Positions 44,501 through 51,063 of a stretch of 54,883 nt of DNA are shown here, piece after piece. The notes below the pieces were generated by a model. The model had not been told where the DNA came from. It did no database searches and saw nothing but the letters and a program-made list of their open reading frames with translations. How positions within the stretch are numbered: the first letter of the stretch is position 1; the number at the start of each line of letters is the position of its first letter. Position numbers and translations under genes: made by a program. The DNA lies in the NCBI GenBank assembly GCA_934699065.1, contig CAKUWD010000003.1, forward strand, positions 1-54,883. The letters run 5' to 3'. Origin of the DNA: an uncultured Treponema sp. Its GTDB lineage: Bacteria; Spirochaetota; Spirochaetia; Treponematales; Treponemataceae.

Positions 44501-45075
44501 CAGAACTCCCTATTGAAGTTTGGGATGGAAAAGGCAATGGCAGCGACGCTGAATGTCTTGGTATATTCACCTACCGCCACGAATCTATTTACAACACCTA
44601 CAACGAAAATGTCTTTACACTAAGCCGACGCCTCTTTGGAGTACATACTATCACCATCGCAATGAAAACTGATATTTACCTGCACGGCTTTTATTTTGAT
44701 AAAACTCCTAAGGCTTTTGCAAAACTCCGCGCCCTCGATGCAGACTTAATCGCAGGTGATAGTTTTACCCGCGCAAAAGACGCCGTAGAAGGAATCGGTA
44801 ACAACGTAAATCTTGATTTTTCAAATATGGATTTTGGAGAACTCGGTACTGCAAGTCTGACAATCTGTGGCAAATCAAACAGCGAGAACAACACAATAAA
44901 CATCAAGTTCTTTGCCCAAGACGGAAGCTCTACAACTCAGGTAATCGAGTTCCCTCACACCGACGGTTACGAAGAAAAGACCTTTGAAATTGCTCCGGTA
45001 ACAGGCGCCCAGAAAATCAGTTTTGTATTCCTGCCGGGAAGTAATTTTGATTTTAAGTGGTTCAGATTCAGTTAA
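41509..45075 (+). CDS. GH2 beta-galactosidase with three in-frame REP insertions
   Basis: 1188 residues, no signal peptide. GH2 sugar-binding domain (IPHDWQIYH ...), immunoglobulin-like domain, and TIM barrel with acid/base Glu420 in WSIGNE and probable nucleophile Glu498 in YGSETGS; FNDE-like WTGWDYIGEPTPY is conserved. A DUF4982-type domain, bacterial Ig-like region (~840-930) and a C-terminal beta domain follow. It cleaves beta-galactosides inside the cell; galE would process the galactose. Palindromic repeats encode residues ~195-207, ~215-227 and ~879-891 (VVECPQSGCIETT, VVSIRPSDYSTN, VVECPTGRIETT), all in frame and lying between domains or in loops by inference. Confidence 0.92.
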   Translation: MKTLFNNGWQFFELPLDEKTMYKDGTPVLFFPDQFLEASENQNYRPVTIPHDWQIYHVKELYKNSVGFYKKTFSLTADEVNSRHTALRFEAVYMNSAVWVNGKKAGEWKYGYSTFEFDISSLIHEGENEILVIVVYQNCNTRWYSGAGIIRDVFLINSPAVHLVSDGVYFSAQPVDAEKLDGEWKVKISTEISAVVECPQSGCIETTADEDKSEVVSIRPSDYSTNGTWHKVTHTITTPNGKLFADFSGDGEFSVTSPHLWDINDPYFYILTTSLFDAEGKLLDETSQHCGFKNAVFTSDKGFFLNGRHVKINGACQHHDQGVLGAAFHIDALRRQFRKLKEMGVNSVRCSHNPPPSAWMDLCDEMGILVDDEIFDMWEKPKTPFDYGNYFNEWCERDVANWVRRDRNHPSLIMWSIGNEIYDTHMGNGFEITKKLYAAVVKNDPNRNAPITIASNYMMTDGAQKCATQIDTVGYNYLERLYNEHHEKYPEWKIYGSETGSTVQSRGIYHFPDSLKLVTFSDGQCSTLGNCTTPWGCANTQTVIANDRDCPFSAGQYIWTGWDYIGEPTPYHSKSSFFGQIDTAGFPKDTYYLFKSEWAGKNTGPFVHLLPYWDWNEGQLIDVKAYTNGESVELFFNGKSLGRQNINHKDGAEPFGHWIVEYHKGAIKALAYDEKGNAIAEETKKSFGDPAKIVLKPETEDESGKAGSLHFIQIMLADKDDTLVENARNYITFNVAGDAELLGMDNGDSTDYEEYVSATSRSHTRKLFANRLIAIVRSKNNGASFVITAASAGLQNVSLKFDGKEWKEAAPYFAIHAEKDFIPTRKIELIADGSTKLDANNREVQVTAKVLPENASIKEIMWNPVLKECIASDNITVNPVVECPTGRIETTAIIRATGDGECILRCTAQNGTKYDEVISDLPFSVSGIGTCRLNPYSLIEACRFTDYDQSEGKLKPEMSLESGISNRKCGQTWVSFDKVDFGTDGADTIHLPIFSFETELPIEVWDGKGNGSDAECLGIFTYRHESIYNTYNENVFTLSRRLFGVHTITIAMKTDIYLHGFYFDKTPKAFAKLRALDADLIAGDSFTRAKDAVEGIGNNVNLDFSNMDFGELGTASLTICGKSNSENNTINIKFFAQDGSSTTQVIEFPHTDGYEEKTFEIAPVTGAQKISFVFLPGSNFDFKWFRFS
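42089..42187. repeat. Two opposed family-1 units within the beta-galactosidase gene
   Basis: 42089-42130 (inner stem GCCCGC/GCGGGT) and 42151-42187 (inner GTCC/GGAC) in opposite orientation, 20 bp apart, both read in the frame that avoids the TGA present in another frame of the unit. Confidence 0.85.
44143..44182. repeat. Family-1 unit within the beta-galactosidase gene
   Basis: Single unit with inner stem GCCC/GGGC, read as PVVECPTGRIETTA within the Ig-like region. Confidence 0.85.
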
Positions 45076-45142
45076 TGTCATTCCGAATTTATTTCGGAAT
45101 CTCACGTGCAAGAGATGCTGAAATAAATTCAGTATGACGAGA
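45075..45142. repeat. Family-2 repeat, intact copy
   Basis: GTCATTCCGAATTTATTTCGGAAT hairpin, CACGTG in the middle, then AGATGCTGAAATAAATTCAGTATGACGA hairpin region. It lies exactly between the stops of two convergent genes. Confidence 0.8.
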
Positions 45143-45143
45143 T

Positions 45144-46367
45144 TTATAATATATACACGATTATTCCTAGAATCAGCAGCAGTACAAAATTGTAGGCAGT
45201 GAAGACGGCGAAGTAACTGTGGCCTGTGGTTTCGACTGGCTCAACCACCGAGTTTCCAGACTCAACCACCGCAGATTTTGACTCTACCACCGAACTTTCA
45301 GCTGTGTACAACTTAAAGGAAATCACACTGGCCATTGAGGCAATCAGTGTGCCCAGGCCGCCCACGTTTACCGCCAGCAGCAGCATTGCGCCGTTATTTG
45401 TAAAGCCGCTGAGCAGCAGGGCGGCCGGTACGTTGCTTATTATCTGGCTGGCTGCGATTCCGGTCAGGTAAGTTTTAAGTGGTGACGACAAAAGTGAATT
45501 TATAAAATCAGTAAAGGCCGGAACCTTTGAAAGACTTTTTGTAAAAATAAAAAAGCCCACAAAAGTTAGCAACAGGCTGTAATCAACTTTTTTGAAAAGA
45601 CGCCAGTTGCAGATTGCCATTATCACGATTGTTACTGCTAACATAATCAGATAATTTACTATATGAAAAACTGTCAACAGGCAGATTACAAAATCAGCAA
45701 AATAAAGGGCTGTGCGAAAATCTGCCTTGAGGCGCACAACCTGAGTCTGTAAAACATTTCCAGAAAGTTCATGAGGCTCTGCCATTCCGCCGTGGTCTGC
45801 AAGCTTTCTGCGGGTAAGAAAAACAATTATCACAGCCAGAATAACAAGCGACGGCAGGGCAATTTTAGCAGTCAGCGCAAAGAACTCTAGCGCGCTAAAA
45901 CTGTAATAAGAAAACAAATAAAGATTCTGAGGATTTCCCATCGGCGTGATACAGGAACCAAGATTTGCCGCCAGAGTTTCAAGCACAACAATATGAAGAG
46001 CCGGAAGCTCAATCCGTCTGAAAATCAAAAGTGTAATCGGTACAAAGGTCAAAAGGGCAACATCATTTGTAACGAACATGGAAGAGAAAAATACCAGATA
46101 AGTCAAAAGAAAATAAAGCGCCCTTCTGGTTTTACAAAGCCGCAGCAAACTTGCCGCAATAAAGTCCAGAAAGTTCTGACTCTGAAAAGCCTTAATTACA
46201 ATCATCAGAGAAAAAAGAATTGCCAGAGTACGGAAGTCAATTGCCTGAAGGCAAATCTGTACACCTGGCCGGATTAAACAAACCGCAGCCACAGCCAGAA
46301 CCAGCGCCGCAAAAAGCACAGGCTCTTTTTTTATAAAATTCTTAAGATTTACAACAGCATTTTTCAT
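45144..46367 (-). CDS. ArsB/NhaD-superfamily (SLC13-like) anion permease
   Basis: 407 residues with about 10-11 hydrophobic helices. Repeat halves contain TNDVALLTFVPI and ISNVPAALLLSG, and NLGSCITPMGNPQNLYL is the family's conserved hairpin region. Substrate could be arsenite, a dicarboxylate or sulfate; not decidable. Between the last two helices, palindromic repeat units encode a hydrophilic insertion VVESKSAVVESGNSVVEPVETTGHS (positions 45221-45300). Such an insertion would extend a loop outside the membrane. SD is weak. Confidence 0.85.
   Translation of the reverse strand: MKNAVVNLKNFIKKEPVLFAALVLAVAAVCLIRPGVQICLQAIDFRTLAILFSLMIVIKAFQSQNFLDFIAASLLRLCKTRRALYFLLTYLVFFSSMFVTNDVALLTFVPITLLIFRRIELPALHIVVLETLAANLGSCITPMGNPQNLYLFSYYSFSALEFFALTAKIALPSLVILAVIIVFLTRRKLADHGGMAEPHELSGNVLQTQVVRLKADFRTALYFADFVICLLTVFHIVNYLIMLAVTIVIMAICNWRLFKKVDYSLLLTFVGFFIFTKSLSKVPAFTDFINSLLSSPLKTYLTGIAASQIISNVPAALLLSGFTNNGAMLLLAVNVGGLGTLIASMASVISFKLYTAESSVVESKSAVVESGNSVVEPVETTGHSYFAVFTAYNFVLLLILGIIVYIL
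45226..45292. repeat. Family-1 short form with partial copies, in the permease gene
   Basis: One complete short-form unit (45226-45250) followed by two partial arms ACTCAACCACCG (45260) and ACTCTACCACCG (45281) about 21 bp apart, a mini-tandem that keeps the frame. Confidence 0.8.
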
Positions 46368-46434
46368 AATTTGATTATAGCATTCTCCACGAAAAGATAG
46401 AATAAAAAGGAGTTTTTTTGTATATTTAAAAAAT

Positions 46435-47481
46435 ATGAAAATAGTTGTTTTAGCAGGCGGAATAAGCCCAGAACGCGATGTTTCACTTTGTTCAGCCAGC
46501 CTTATCTCGAACGCCCTTTTGAAAAAAGGGCATGAAGTTGCATTTGTAGATATTTATCTTGGAATTGATGAAAAGATTTCTCTAGAATCTTGCTTTGTTT
46601 CTAAAGATTCCGGTAAACAGTTTTCCTACACAATCCCGGAAACAGAACCAGACCTTGAAGCATTAATTGCCTCTCAGGGTGGCAGACGAGAACTGATTGG
46701 CCCGCGTGTTCTTGAAATCTGTAAAATTGCAGATGCAGTTTTCCTTGGCGGCCATGGTGGAATGAGCGAAAACGGGAAACTTCAGGCTGTCCTCGACTGT
46801 TACAATATTCCATACACTGGTTCAAGTTATATTGGCAGCGCTCTTGCAATGGATAAAAACCTAAGCAAAACGCTTTTTACACATTATGGAATTCCAACTC
46901 CGGAATGGATTATTTTTGATCCTAAAAAAGATTCTCTTTCTATAGTAAAAGAAAGAATAGGATTTCCTTTTGCCGTAAAGCCTACAGGATGCGGTTCAAG
47001 CTGCGGAGTTTCTCTTGTTCATAATCAGGCAGAATGGACACCTGCAATTGAATACACAACAAAATATGAAGACATCTGTCTTATTGAAAAAATGGTTGGC
47101 GGCAGAGAATTTTCAATCGGCATTCTGGATGGAGAAGCTCTACCGATTATAGAAATCAGGCCAAAACAGGGTTTCTATGATTATAAAAATAAATACCAGG
47201 CAGATGCCACAGAAGAAATCTGCCCAGCCCCGCTTTCTCCAGAAAAAACAAAAGAAGCTCAGGATCTCGCTTTAAAAGTACACAAGCTTTTAGGCCTTGG
47301 AAATTACTCTCGCGTAGATTTTATTCTTTCTGATAAGGATGATAAATTTTACTGCCTCGAAGCCAACAATCTTCCGGGAATGACACCTAACAGCCTTCTT
47401 CCACAGGAAGCAAAGGCTATAGGAATTTCTTACGAAGATCTTTGTGAAAGACTTGTTCTTTCAGCTTCAAGAAAACAGTAA
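46435..47481 (+). CDS. ddl: D-alanine--D-alanine ligase
   Basis: 348 residues. ATP-grasp fold: LAGGISPERDVSL at the N-terminus, HGGMSENGKLQAVLD (substrate Glu/Ser region), TGSSYIGSALAMDK, and C-terminal EANNLPGMTPNSL. It joins two D-Ala for peptidoglycan; compatible with mraY and rlpA in the window. The AAAAAGGAG upstream lies ~22 bp from the ATG, so it is too distant for a usual SD; the start codon is nevertheless fixed by the family N-terminus. Confidence 0.95.
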   Translation: MKIVVLAGGISPERDVSLCSASLISNALLKKGHEVAFVDIYLGIDEKISLESCFVSKDSGKQFSYTIPETEPDLEALIASQGGRRELIGPRVLEICKIADAVFLGGHGGMSENGKLQAVLDCYNIPYTGSSYIGSALAMDKNLSKTLFTHYGIPTPEWIIFDPKKDSLSIVKERIGFPFAVKPTGCGSSCGVSLVHNQAEWTPAIEYTTKYEDICLIEKMVGGREFSIGILDGEALPIIEIRPKQGFYDYKNKYQADATEEICPAPLSPEKTKEAQDLALKVHKLLGLGNYSRVDFILSDKDDKFYCLEANNLPGMTPNSLLPQEAKAIGISYEDLCERLVLSASRKQ

Positions 47482-47507
47482 ACTTCTTATACAATGCGTT
47501 AGGCACT

Positions 47508-47606
47508 GGAGGGGCGCGAAGCGCGTGCGTAAGCACCGAGCGTAGCGGAGCCCGGAAGCGCCGACCGCCTGCGAAACGAAGTGGAGCAGGCGGGAACGCC
47601 CAATTC
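47508..47606. repeat. Family-3 GC-rich intergenic element
   Basis: GC-rich block between ddl and the (p)ppGpp synthetase. Reverse strand reads GGGCGTTCCCGCCTGC ... GCGGTCGGCG ... CCCCTCCAGTGCCTAACGCA, matching the layout at 48425-48581 and 50962-51063. It contains small internal palindromes. Confidence 0.7.
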
Positions 47607-47719
47607 TTTAAAATTTATAAGAGTTTTTTAATTTGCCGAAACCTTTCTCTTATTAGTATATTTTATATATAGATACTAAATTAGCCGGCATATCCGGTAA
47701 TGATTTTTTTGGCAAAATT

Positions 47720-48421
47720 ATGAGCGACGAAATTTTAGAAGACACTATTATGGATGAGGTTACTGCACTTCCCCCATCACTGATGAATAATCTTGCTGTT
47801 TCCGGCGATTTTTATAAGATGGCCTTTCAGTTCCAGCAGATTATGATGATTTATGAAAGCGCAATTAAACAGATTGAAACAAAACTTGATATTCTCAATA
47901 AAGAAAGCAGCGTAAACAGAACCCGTAATCCTATCAGCACGGTAAAGAGCAGAATTAAGAGCCCGGAGAGTATTGCGCATAAACTTGAAAAGAAAGGACT
48001 TCCTATCAACTTTGAATCAATGATGAAAAATCTCAACGACATTGCGGGTGTGCGGGTTATCTGTCCTTACATTTCTGATATTTATTCTGTCCGTGACATG
48101 CTGATGAAGCAGCCGGACCTGACTTTGATTAAGCAGAGCGATTATATTGAATGTCCTAAAGAGTCTGGTTACAGAAGCCTTCACCTTGTGATGGAAATTC
48201 CGGTTTACCTTTCTAAAACCGAGCATCATGTTCGTGTTGAGATTCAGCTTCGAACAATCGCCATGGATTTCTGGGCCAGCCTTGAACACCAGCTGCATTA
48301 TAAAAATGATGCAGAGGTACCGGATAGCATTCGCCGCGAACTTTTCCGCGTGGCAGAAACAATCGCCATGACCGACCGCGAGATGGAAGAGATTGCGATT
48401 GAACTGCAGGCTTTGGATTAA
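47720..48421 (+). CDS. Small alarmone synthetase (RelA/SpoT synthetase domain)
   Basis: 233 residues, about the size of YjbM/RelQ (~210). Synthetase domain motifs: RIKSPESIAHKLEKKG (G-loop basic region), DIAGVRVICPY, YIECPKESGYRSLHL and EIQLRTIAMDFWASLEH (catalytic Glu). No HD hydrolase or TGS/ACT domains, so synthesis only. It makes (p)ppGpp from GTP/GDP and ATP for stress control. It is alone, with no SD and family-3 repeats on both sides. Confidence 0.93.
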   Translation: MSDEILEDTIMDEVTALPPSLMNNLAVSGDFYKMAFQFQQIMMIYESAIKQIETKLDILNKESSVNRTRNPISTVKSRIKSPESIAHKLEKKGLPINFESMMKNLNDIAGVRVICPYISDIYSVRDMLMKQPDLTLIKQSDYIECPKESGYRSLHLVMEIPVYLSKTEHHVRVEIQLRTIAMDFWASLEHQLHYKNDAEVPDSIRRELFRVAETIAMTDREMEEIAIELQALD

Positions 48422-48424
48422 AAA

Positions 48425-48581
48425 CAATTCTGGTCGTTCCCGGCCGCTCCACTTCGTTCCGCGCCCGGTCGGCTGTTCCGCCCTTCGCTAACGCTCACCG
48501 TCCTCGCTCTGGTGGTTTCGACAAGCTCAACCACCGCCGCTGCGGTCGGCAAGGGGCTCCATAGCCTAACGCAAATCTAAA
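48425..48581. repeat. Family-3 element carrying a family-1 unit
   Basis: GTTCCCGGCCGC ... CGCCCTTCGCTAACGCTCACCG, then a short-form family-1 unit (48511-48536), then CGGCAAGGGGCTCC ... GCCTAACGCA. At 50962-51063 the same two halves are contiguous, so the family-1 unit is inserted here. Confidence 0.75.
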
Positions 48582-48601
48582 AAAACTCCGATAATCAAAT
48601 T

Positions 48602-49336
48602 ATGAAACGAATTCCACTTTTGATTATCGCGACCCTGATTTTTCTCACACCACTGTTTTCCGAAGTCTACAAAAACGGCGTAACAGCCTCTTACTACGCC
48701 GAGGACTTTCACGGCAAACGAACTTCTAACGGAGAGCGCTTCAACATGAACGATTATACCTGCGCTCACAAGTCGCTTCCTTTCAACACAATTCTTAAAG
48801 TAACAAATCTCGCAAACGGAAAGACCTGCGAAGTTCGCGTAAACGACCGCGGCCCCTTCGTTGCCACACGTGAAATAGACCTGTCAAAAGCCGCCGCAGT
48901 TAAACTTGGCATGATTGGCAGCGGCACTACAAAAGTAAAACTGGAAATAGTAAAAAAAGGAGCGAATACAAAGCTAAGTCAGCAGACCGCCGCCTCGGCC
49001 AGTAAGATTATGGCAAAACTTGGAGGAAGCCCGGCGAGCTCGAAGAACTCGGCAAATTCTAAATCCACCGCAAACGCCGCAAAAAAGCCCGCTAACCTCA
49101 CACCCGGCACCTACTGGGACATCCAGCTCGGCGCCTTCAGCACAAAAGAAAATGCAAAGGAGTTCGCACGCCGCCTTTCCCGCGCCGGCTTCCACGACAT
49201 CGTACTTCAGACCTCAGCCAGCCAGGGCATAACCCGCGTGGCAATCAAAGCAGTTCCGTCAGAAAAAGTACCCTCTACCCAAGATAAACTCTCAAAAGCC
49301 GGCTTCACAGAACAAACACTTAAGAAGAGGAAATAA
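48602..49336 (+). CDS. rlpA: RlpA-like septal ring protein with SPOR domain
   Basis: 244 residues. Signal peptide 1-21 (no lipobox Cys, so secreted or membrane-anchored by its signal). DPBB/RlpA domain residues ~27-118 (ASYYAEDFHGKRTSNGERFN, VRVNDRGPF with the catalytic Asp). An A/S/K-rich linker (~125-165) is followed by a SPOR domain (WDIQLGAFSTKENAKEF ...). RlpA cuts glycan strands lacking stem peptides at the division site. The G+C content and codon use in the linker are higher than in neighbours. Confidence 0.9.
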   Translation: MKRIPLLIIATLIFLTPLFSEVYKNGVTASYYAEDFHGKRTSNGERFNMNDYTCAHKSLPFNTILKVTNLANGKTCEVRVNDRGPFVATREIDLSKAAAVKLGMIGSGTTKVKLEIVKKGANTKLSQQTAASASKIMAKLGGSPASSKNSANSKSTANAAKKPANLTPGTYWDIQLGAFSTKENAKEFARRLSRAGFHDIVLQTSASQGITRVAIKAVPSEKVPSTQDKLSKAGFTEQTLKKRK

Positions 49337-49363
49337 AAAAAGGCTGTCCGAAGACAGCCTTTT
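49337..49363. terminator. Bidirectional terminator (rlpA / gdhA)
   Basis: AAAAGGCTGTC, CGAA loop, GACAGCCTTTT with A/T runs on both sides, between two convergent genes. Confidence 0.85.
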
Positions 49364-49367
49364 GCAA

Positions 49368-49405
49368 GGTGGTTTCGATACGCCCTTCGGGCTACTCAAC
49401 CACCG
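49368..49405. repeat. Family-1 REP-like unit
   Basis: GGTGGTTTCGATACG, inner stem GCCC-TTCG-GGGC region, ACTCAACCACCG, 6 bp from the gdhA stop. Confidence 0.9.
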
Positions 49406-49411
49406 TATGGA

Positions 49412-50770
49412 CTATACCAATCCCTGAGCAACCATTGCATTTGCTACTTTCACGAAACCTGCAATGTTAGCGCCTGCAACGTAGTTAACCCAGTTGCCGT
49501 CTTTAGCACCGAACTTAACAGCTGTGTCGTAAGCATTGTTATGGATGTTAATCATAATCTGGTGAAGCTTTTCGTCAACTTCTTCTGCAGACCATGAAAG
49601 GCGCTCGCTGTTCTGAGACATTTCGAGACCAGATGTTGCAACACCACCGGCGTTAGAAGCTTTTCCTGGAGCGTAGAGAATCTTTGCAGCGAGGAACTTG
49701 TTTACAGCGTCGATGTTAGATGGCATGTTAGCACCTTCAGCAACAAGCTTTACACCGTTCTTCAAGAGCTTTTCTGCATCTTCACCGAGCAATTCGTTCT
49801 GTGTAGCACATGGGAATGCACAGTCAACTTTAACTTCCCAAACCTTCTTTCCAGCAAAGTATTTAGCGTTAGGGAACTTCTTAACATATTCAGAAATACG
49901 ACCGCGCTTTTCACCCTTGAGCTTCTTAACCCAGTCGAGCTTCTTCTGTGTAATACCTTCTTCATCGTAGATATATCCGTCAGAGTCAGAAAGTGTAACA
50001 ACCTTTGCACCAAGCTGAATAAGCTTCTGAGCAGCGTAAGTAGCAACATTTCCTGAACCAGAAACTGAACATACTTTTCCTTCGAAGTTGTCGCCAACTT
50101 TCTTGAGCATTTCCTGAGCAAAATAGATAAGACCATAACCAGTAGCTTCTGTACGAATCAAAGAACCACCGAATGTAAGTCCCTTACCTGTGAGAACTCC
50201 AGTGTACTCGTCGCGGATTCTCTTGTACTGTCCGAAGAGGTATCCGATTTCACGTCCACCAACGTTTTTGTCTCCGGCTGGAACGTCTGTATCAGCACCA
50301 ATATGGCGGTAAAGTTCTGTCATGAAAGACTGGCAGAAACGCATAACTTCTTTATCTGATTTTCCGTGAGGATCGAAGTCAGAACCACCCTTTCCACCAC
50401 CCATTGGGAGTGTTGTAAGAGAGTTCTTGAGAACCTGTTCAAAACCAAGGAACTTAAGAACAGAAAGGTTTACTTCCTTAGAGAAACGAAGACCTCCTTT
50501 GTAAGGTCCAATAGCAGAGTTGTACTGTACGCGGAAACCACGGTTTACATGGTACTTTCCTTTATCATCCATCCAAGGAACTCTGAACTGAATAACGCGC
50601 TCTGGTTCAACCAGGCGTTCCAAAATTGCATTTGGTTCAAGTTCTGGCATTTTAGCAACAACAGGATCGAGAGTTGTCAAAACTTCTTCAACGGCCTGCA
50701 AGAATTCAGGTTCGTTGGCATTCTTTGCTTTTACTTCTTCCCATACGCGGTTTACGTAAGCATTTTTCAT
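49412..50770 (-). CDS. gdhA: NADP-type glutamate dehydrogenase
   Basis: 452 residues, typical of the hexameric ~450-residue class. PYKGGLRFSKEVNLSVLKFLGFEQ and LPMGGGKGGSDFDP (catalytic Lys), then GSGNVATYAAQKL for the nucleotide site. It aminates 2-oxoglutarate to glutamate; citrate synthase provides the carbon entry point. SD GAGGAG about 10 bp before the ATG. The promoter contains ARG-box-like tandem palindromes laid out as at gltA. Confidence 0.96.
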   Translation of the reverse strand: MKNAYVNRVWEEVKAKNANEPEFLQAVEEVLTTLDPVVAKMPELEPNAILERLVEPERVIQFRVPWMDDKGKYHVNRGFRVQYNSAIGPYKGGLRFSKEVNLSVLKFLGFEQVLKNSLTTLPMGGGKGGSDFDPHGKSDKEVMRFCQSFMTELYRHIGADTDVPAGDKNVGGREIGYLFGQYKRIRDEYTGVLTGKGLTFGGSLIRTEATGYGLIYFAQEMLKKVGDNFEGKVCSVSGSGNVATYAAQKLIQLGAKVVTLSDSDGYIYDEEGITQKKLDWVKKLKGEKRGRISEYVKKFPNAKYFAGKKVWEVKVDCAFPCATQNELLGEDAEKLLKNGVKLVAEGANMPSNIDAVNKFLAAKILYAPGKASNAGGVATSGLEMSQNSERLSWSAEEVDEKLHQIMINIHNNAYDTAVKFGAKDGNWVNYVAGANIAGFVKVANAMVAQGLV

Positions 50771-50837
50771 TTCGTTTTACTCCTCGGTAAATGCACCAGC
50801 AAACGGCAACTCAGCAATCGGCAGGCCTGAGCCATAT

Positions 50838-50876
50838 TTTGCATAATTATGCATTCCCAAGGAATAAATATACCAC
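50838..50876 (-). promoter_or_regulatory. gdhA promoter with tandem ARG-box-like operators
   Basis: Leftward. -10-like TATATT (50872-50867) lies 4 bp into a degenerate 18-bp box (50876-50859). Three bases on, a strong box TTTGCATAATTATGCATT (50838-50855) follows. The geometry (4 bp, 18-bp boxes, 3-bp gap) equals the gltA promoter. The -35 is poor. A bound regulator would cover the -10 and start site. Confidence 0.6.
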
Positions 50877-50961
50877 AAACTATGTTTCTATGAAAAGTAG
50901 TAAAGGTTCAAATTTGATTAAATTTTAATAAAGTTTTGAAGTAAAAATGAAGAAGAAAATA

Positions 50962-51063
50962 TAGGGGCGTTCCCGTCGCCTGCGGCGCCGGTCGCTACGT
51001 CCGCCCTTCGCTAACGCTCACCGCCTTCGGCGGCAAGGGGCTCCCATCGCTAACGCTTGCCTA
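50962..51063. repeat. Family-3 GC-rich element touching the pyrC stop
   Basis: GGGGCGTTCCCG ... CGCCCTTCGCTAACGCTCACCG ... GGCAAGGGGCTCCCAT ... GCCTAA. The terminal GCCTAA overlaps the pyrC stop codon (51061-51063). The rest of 50877-50961 is AT-rich with no feature seen. Confidence 0.7.
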
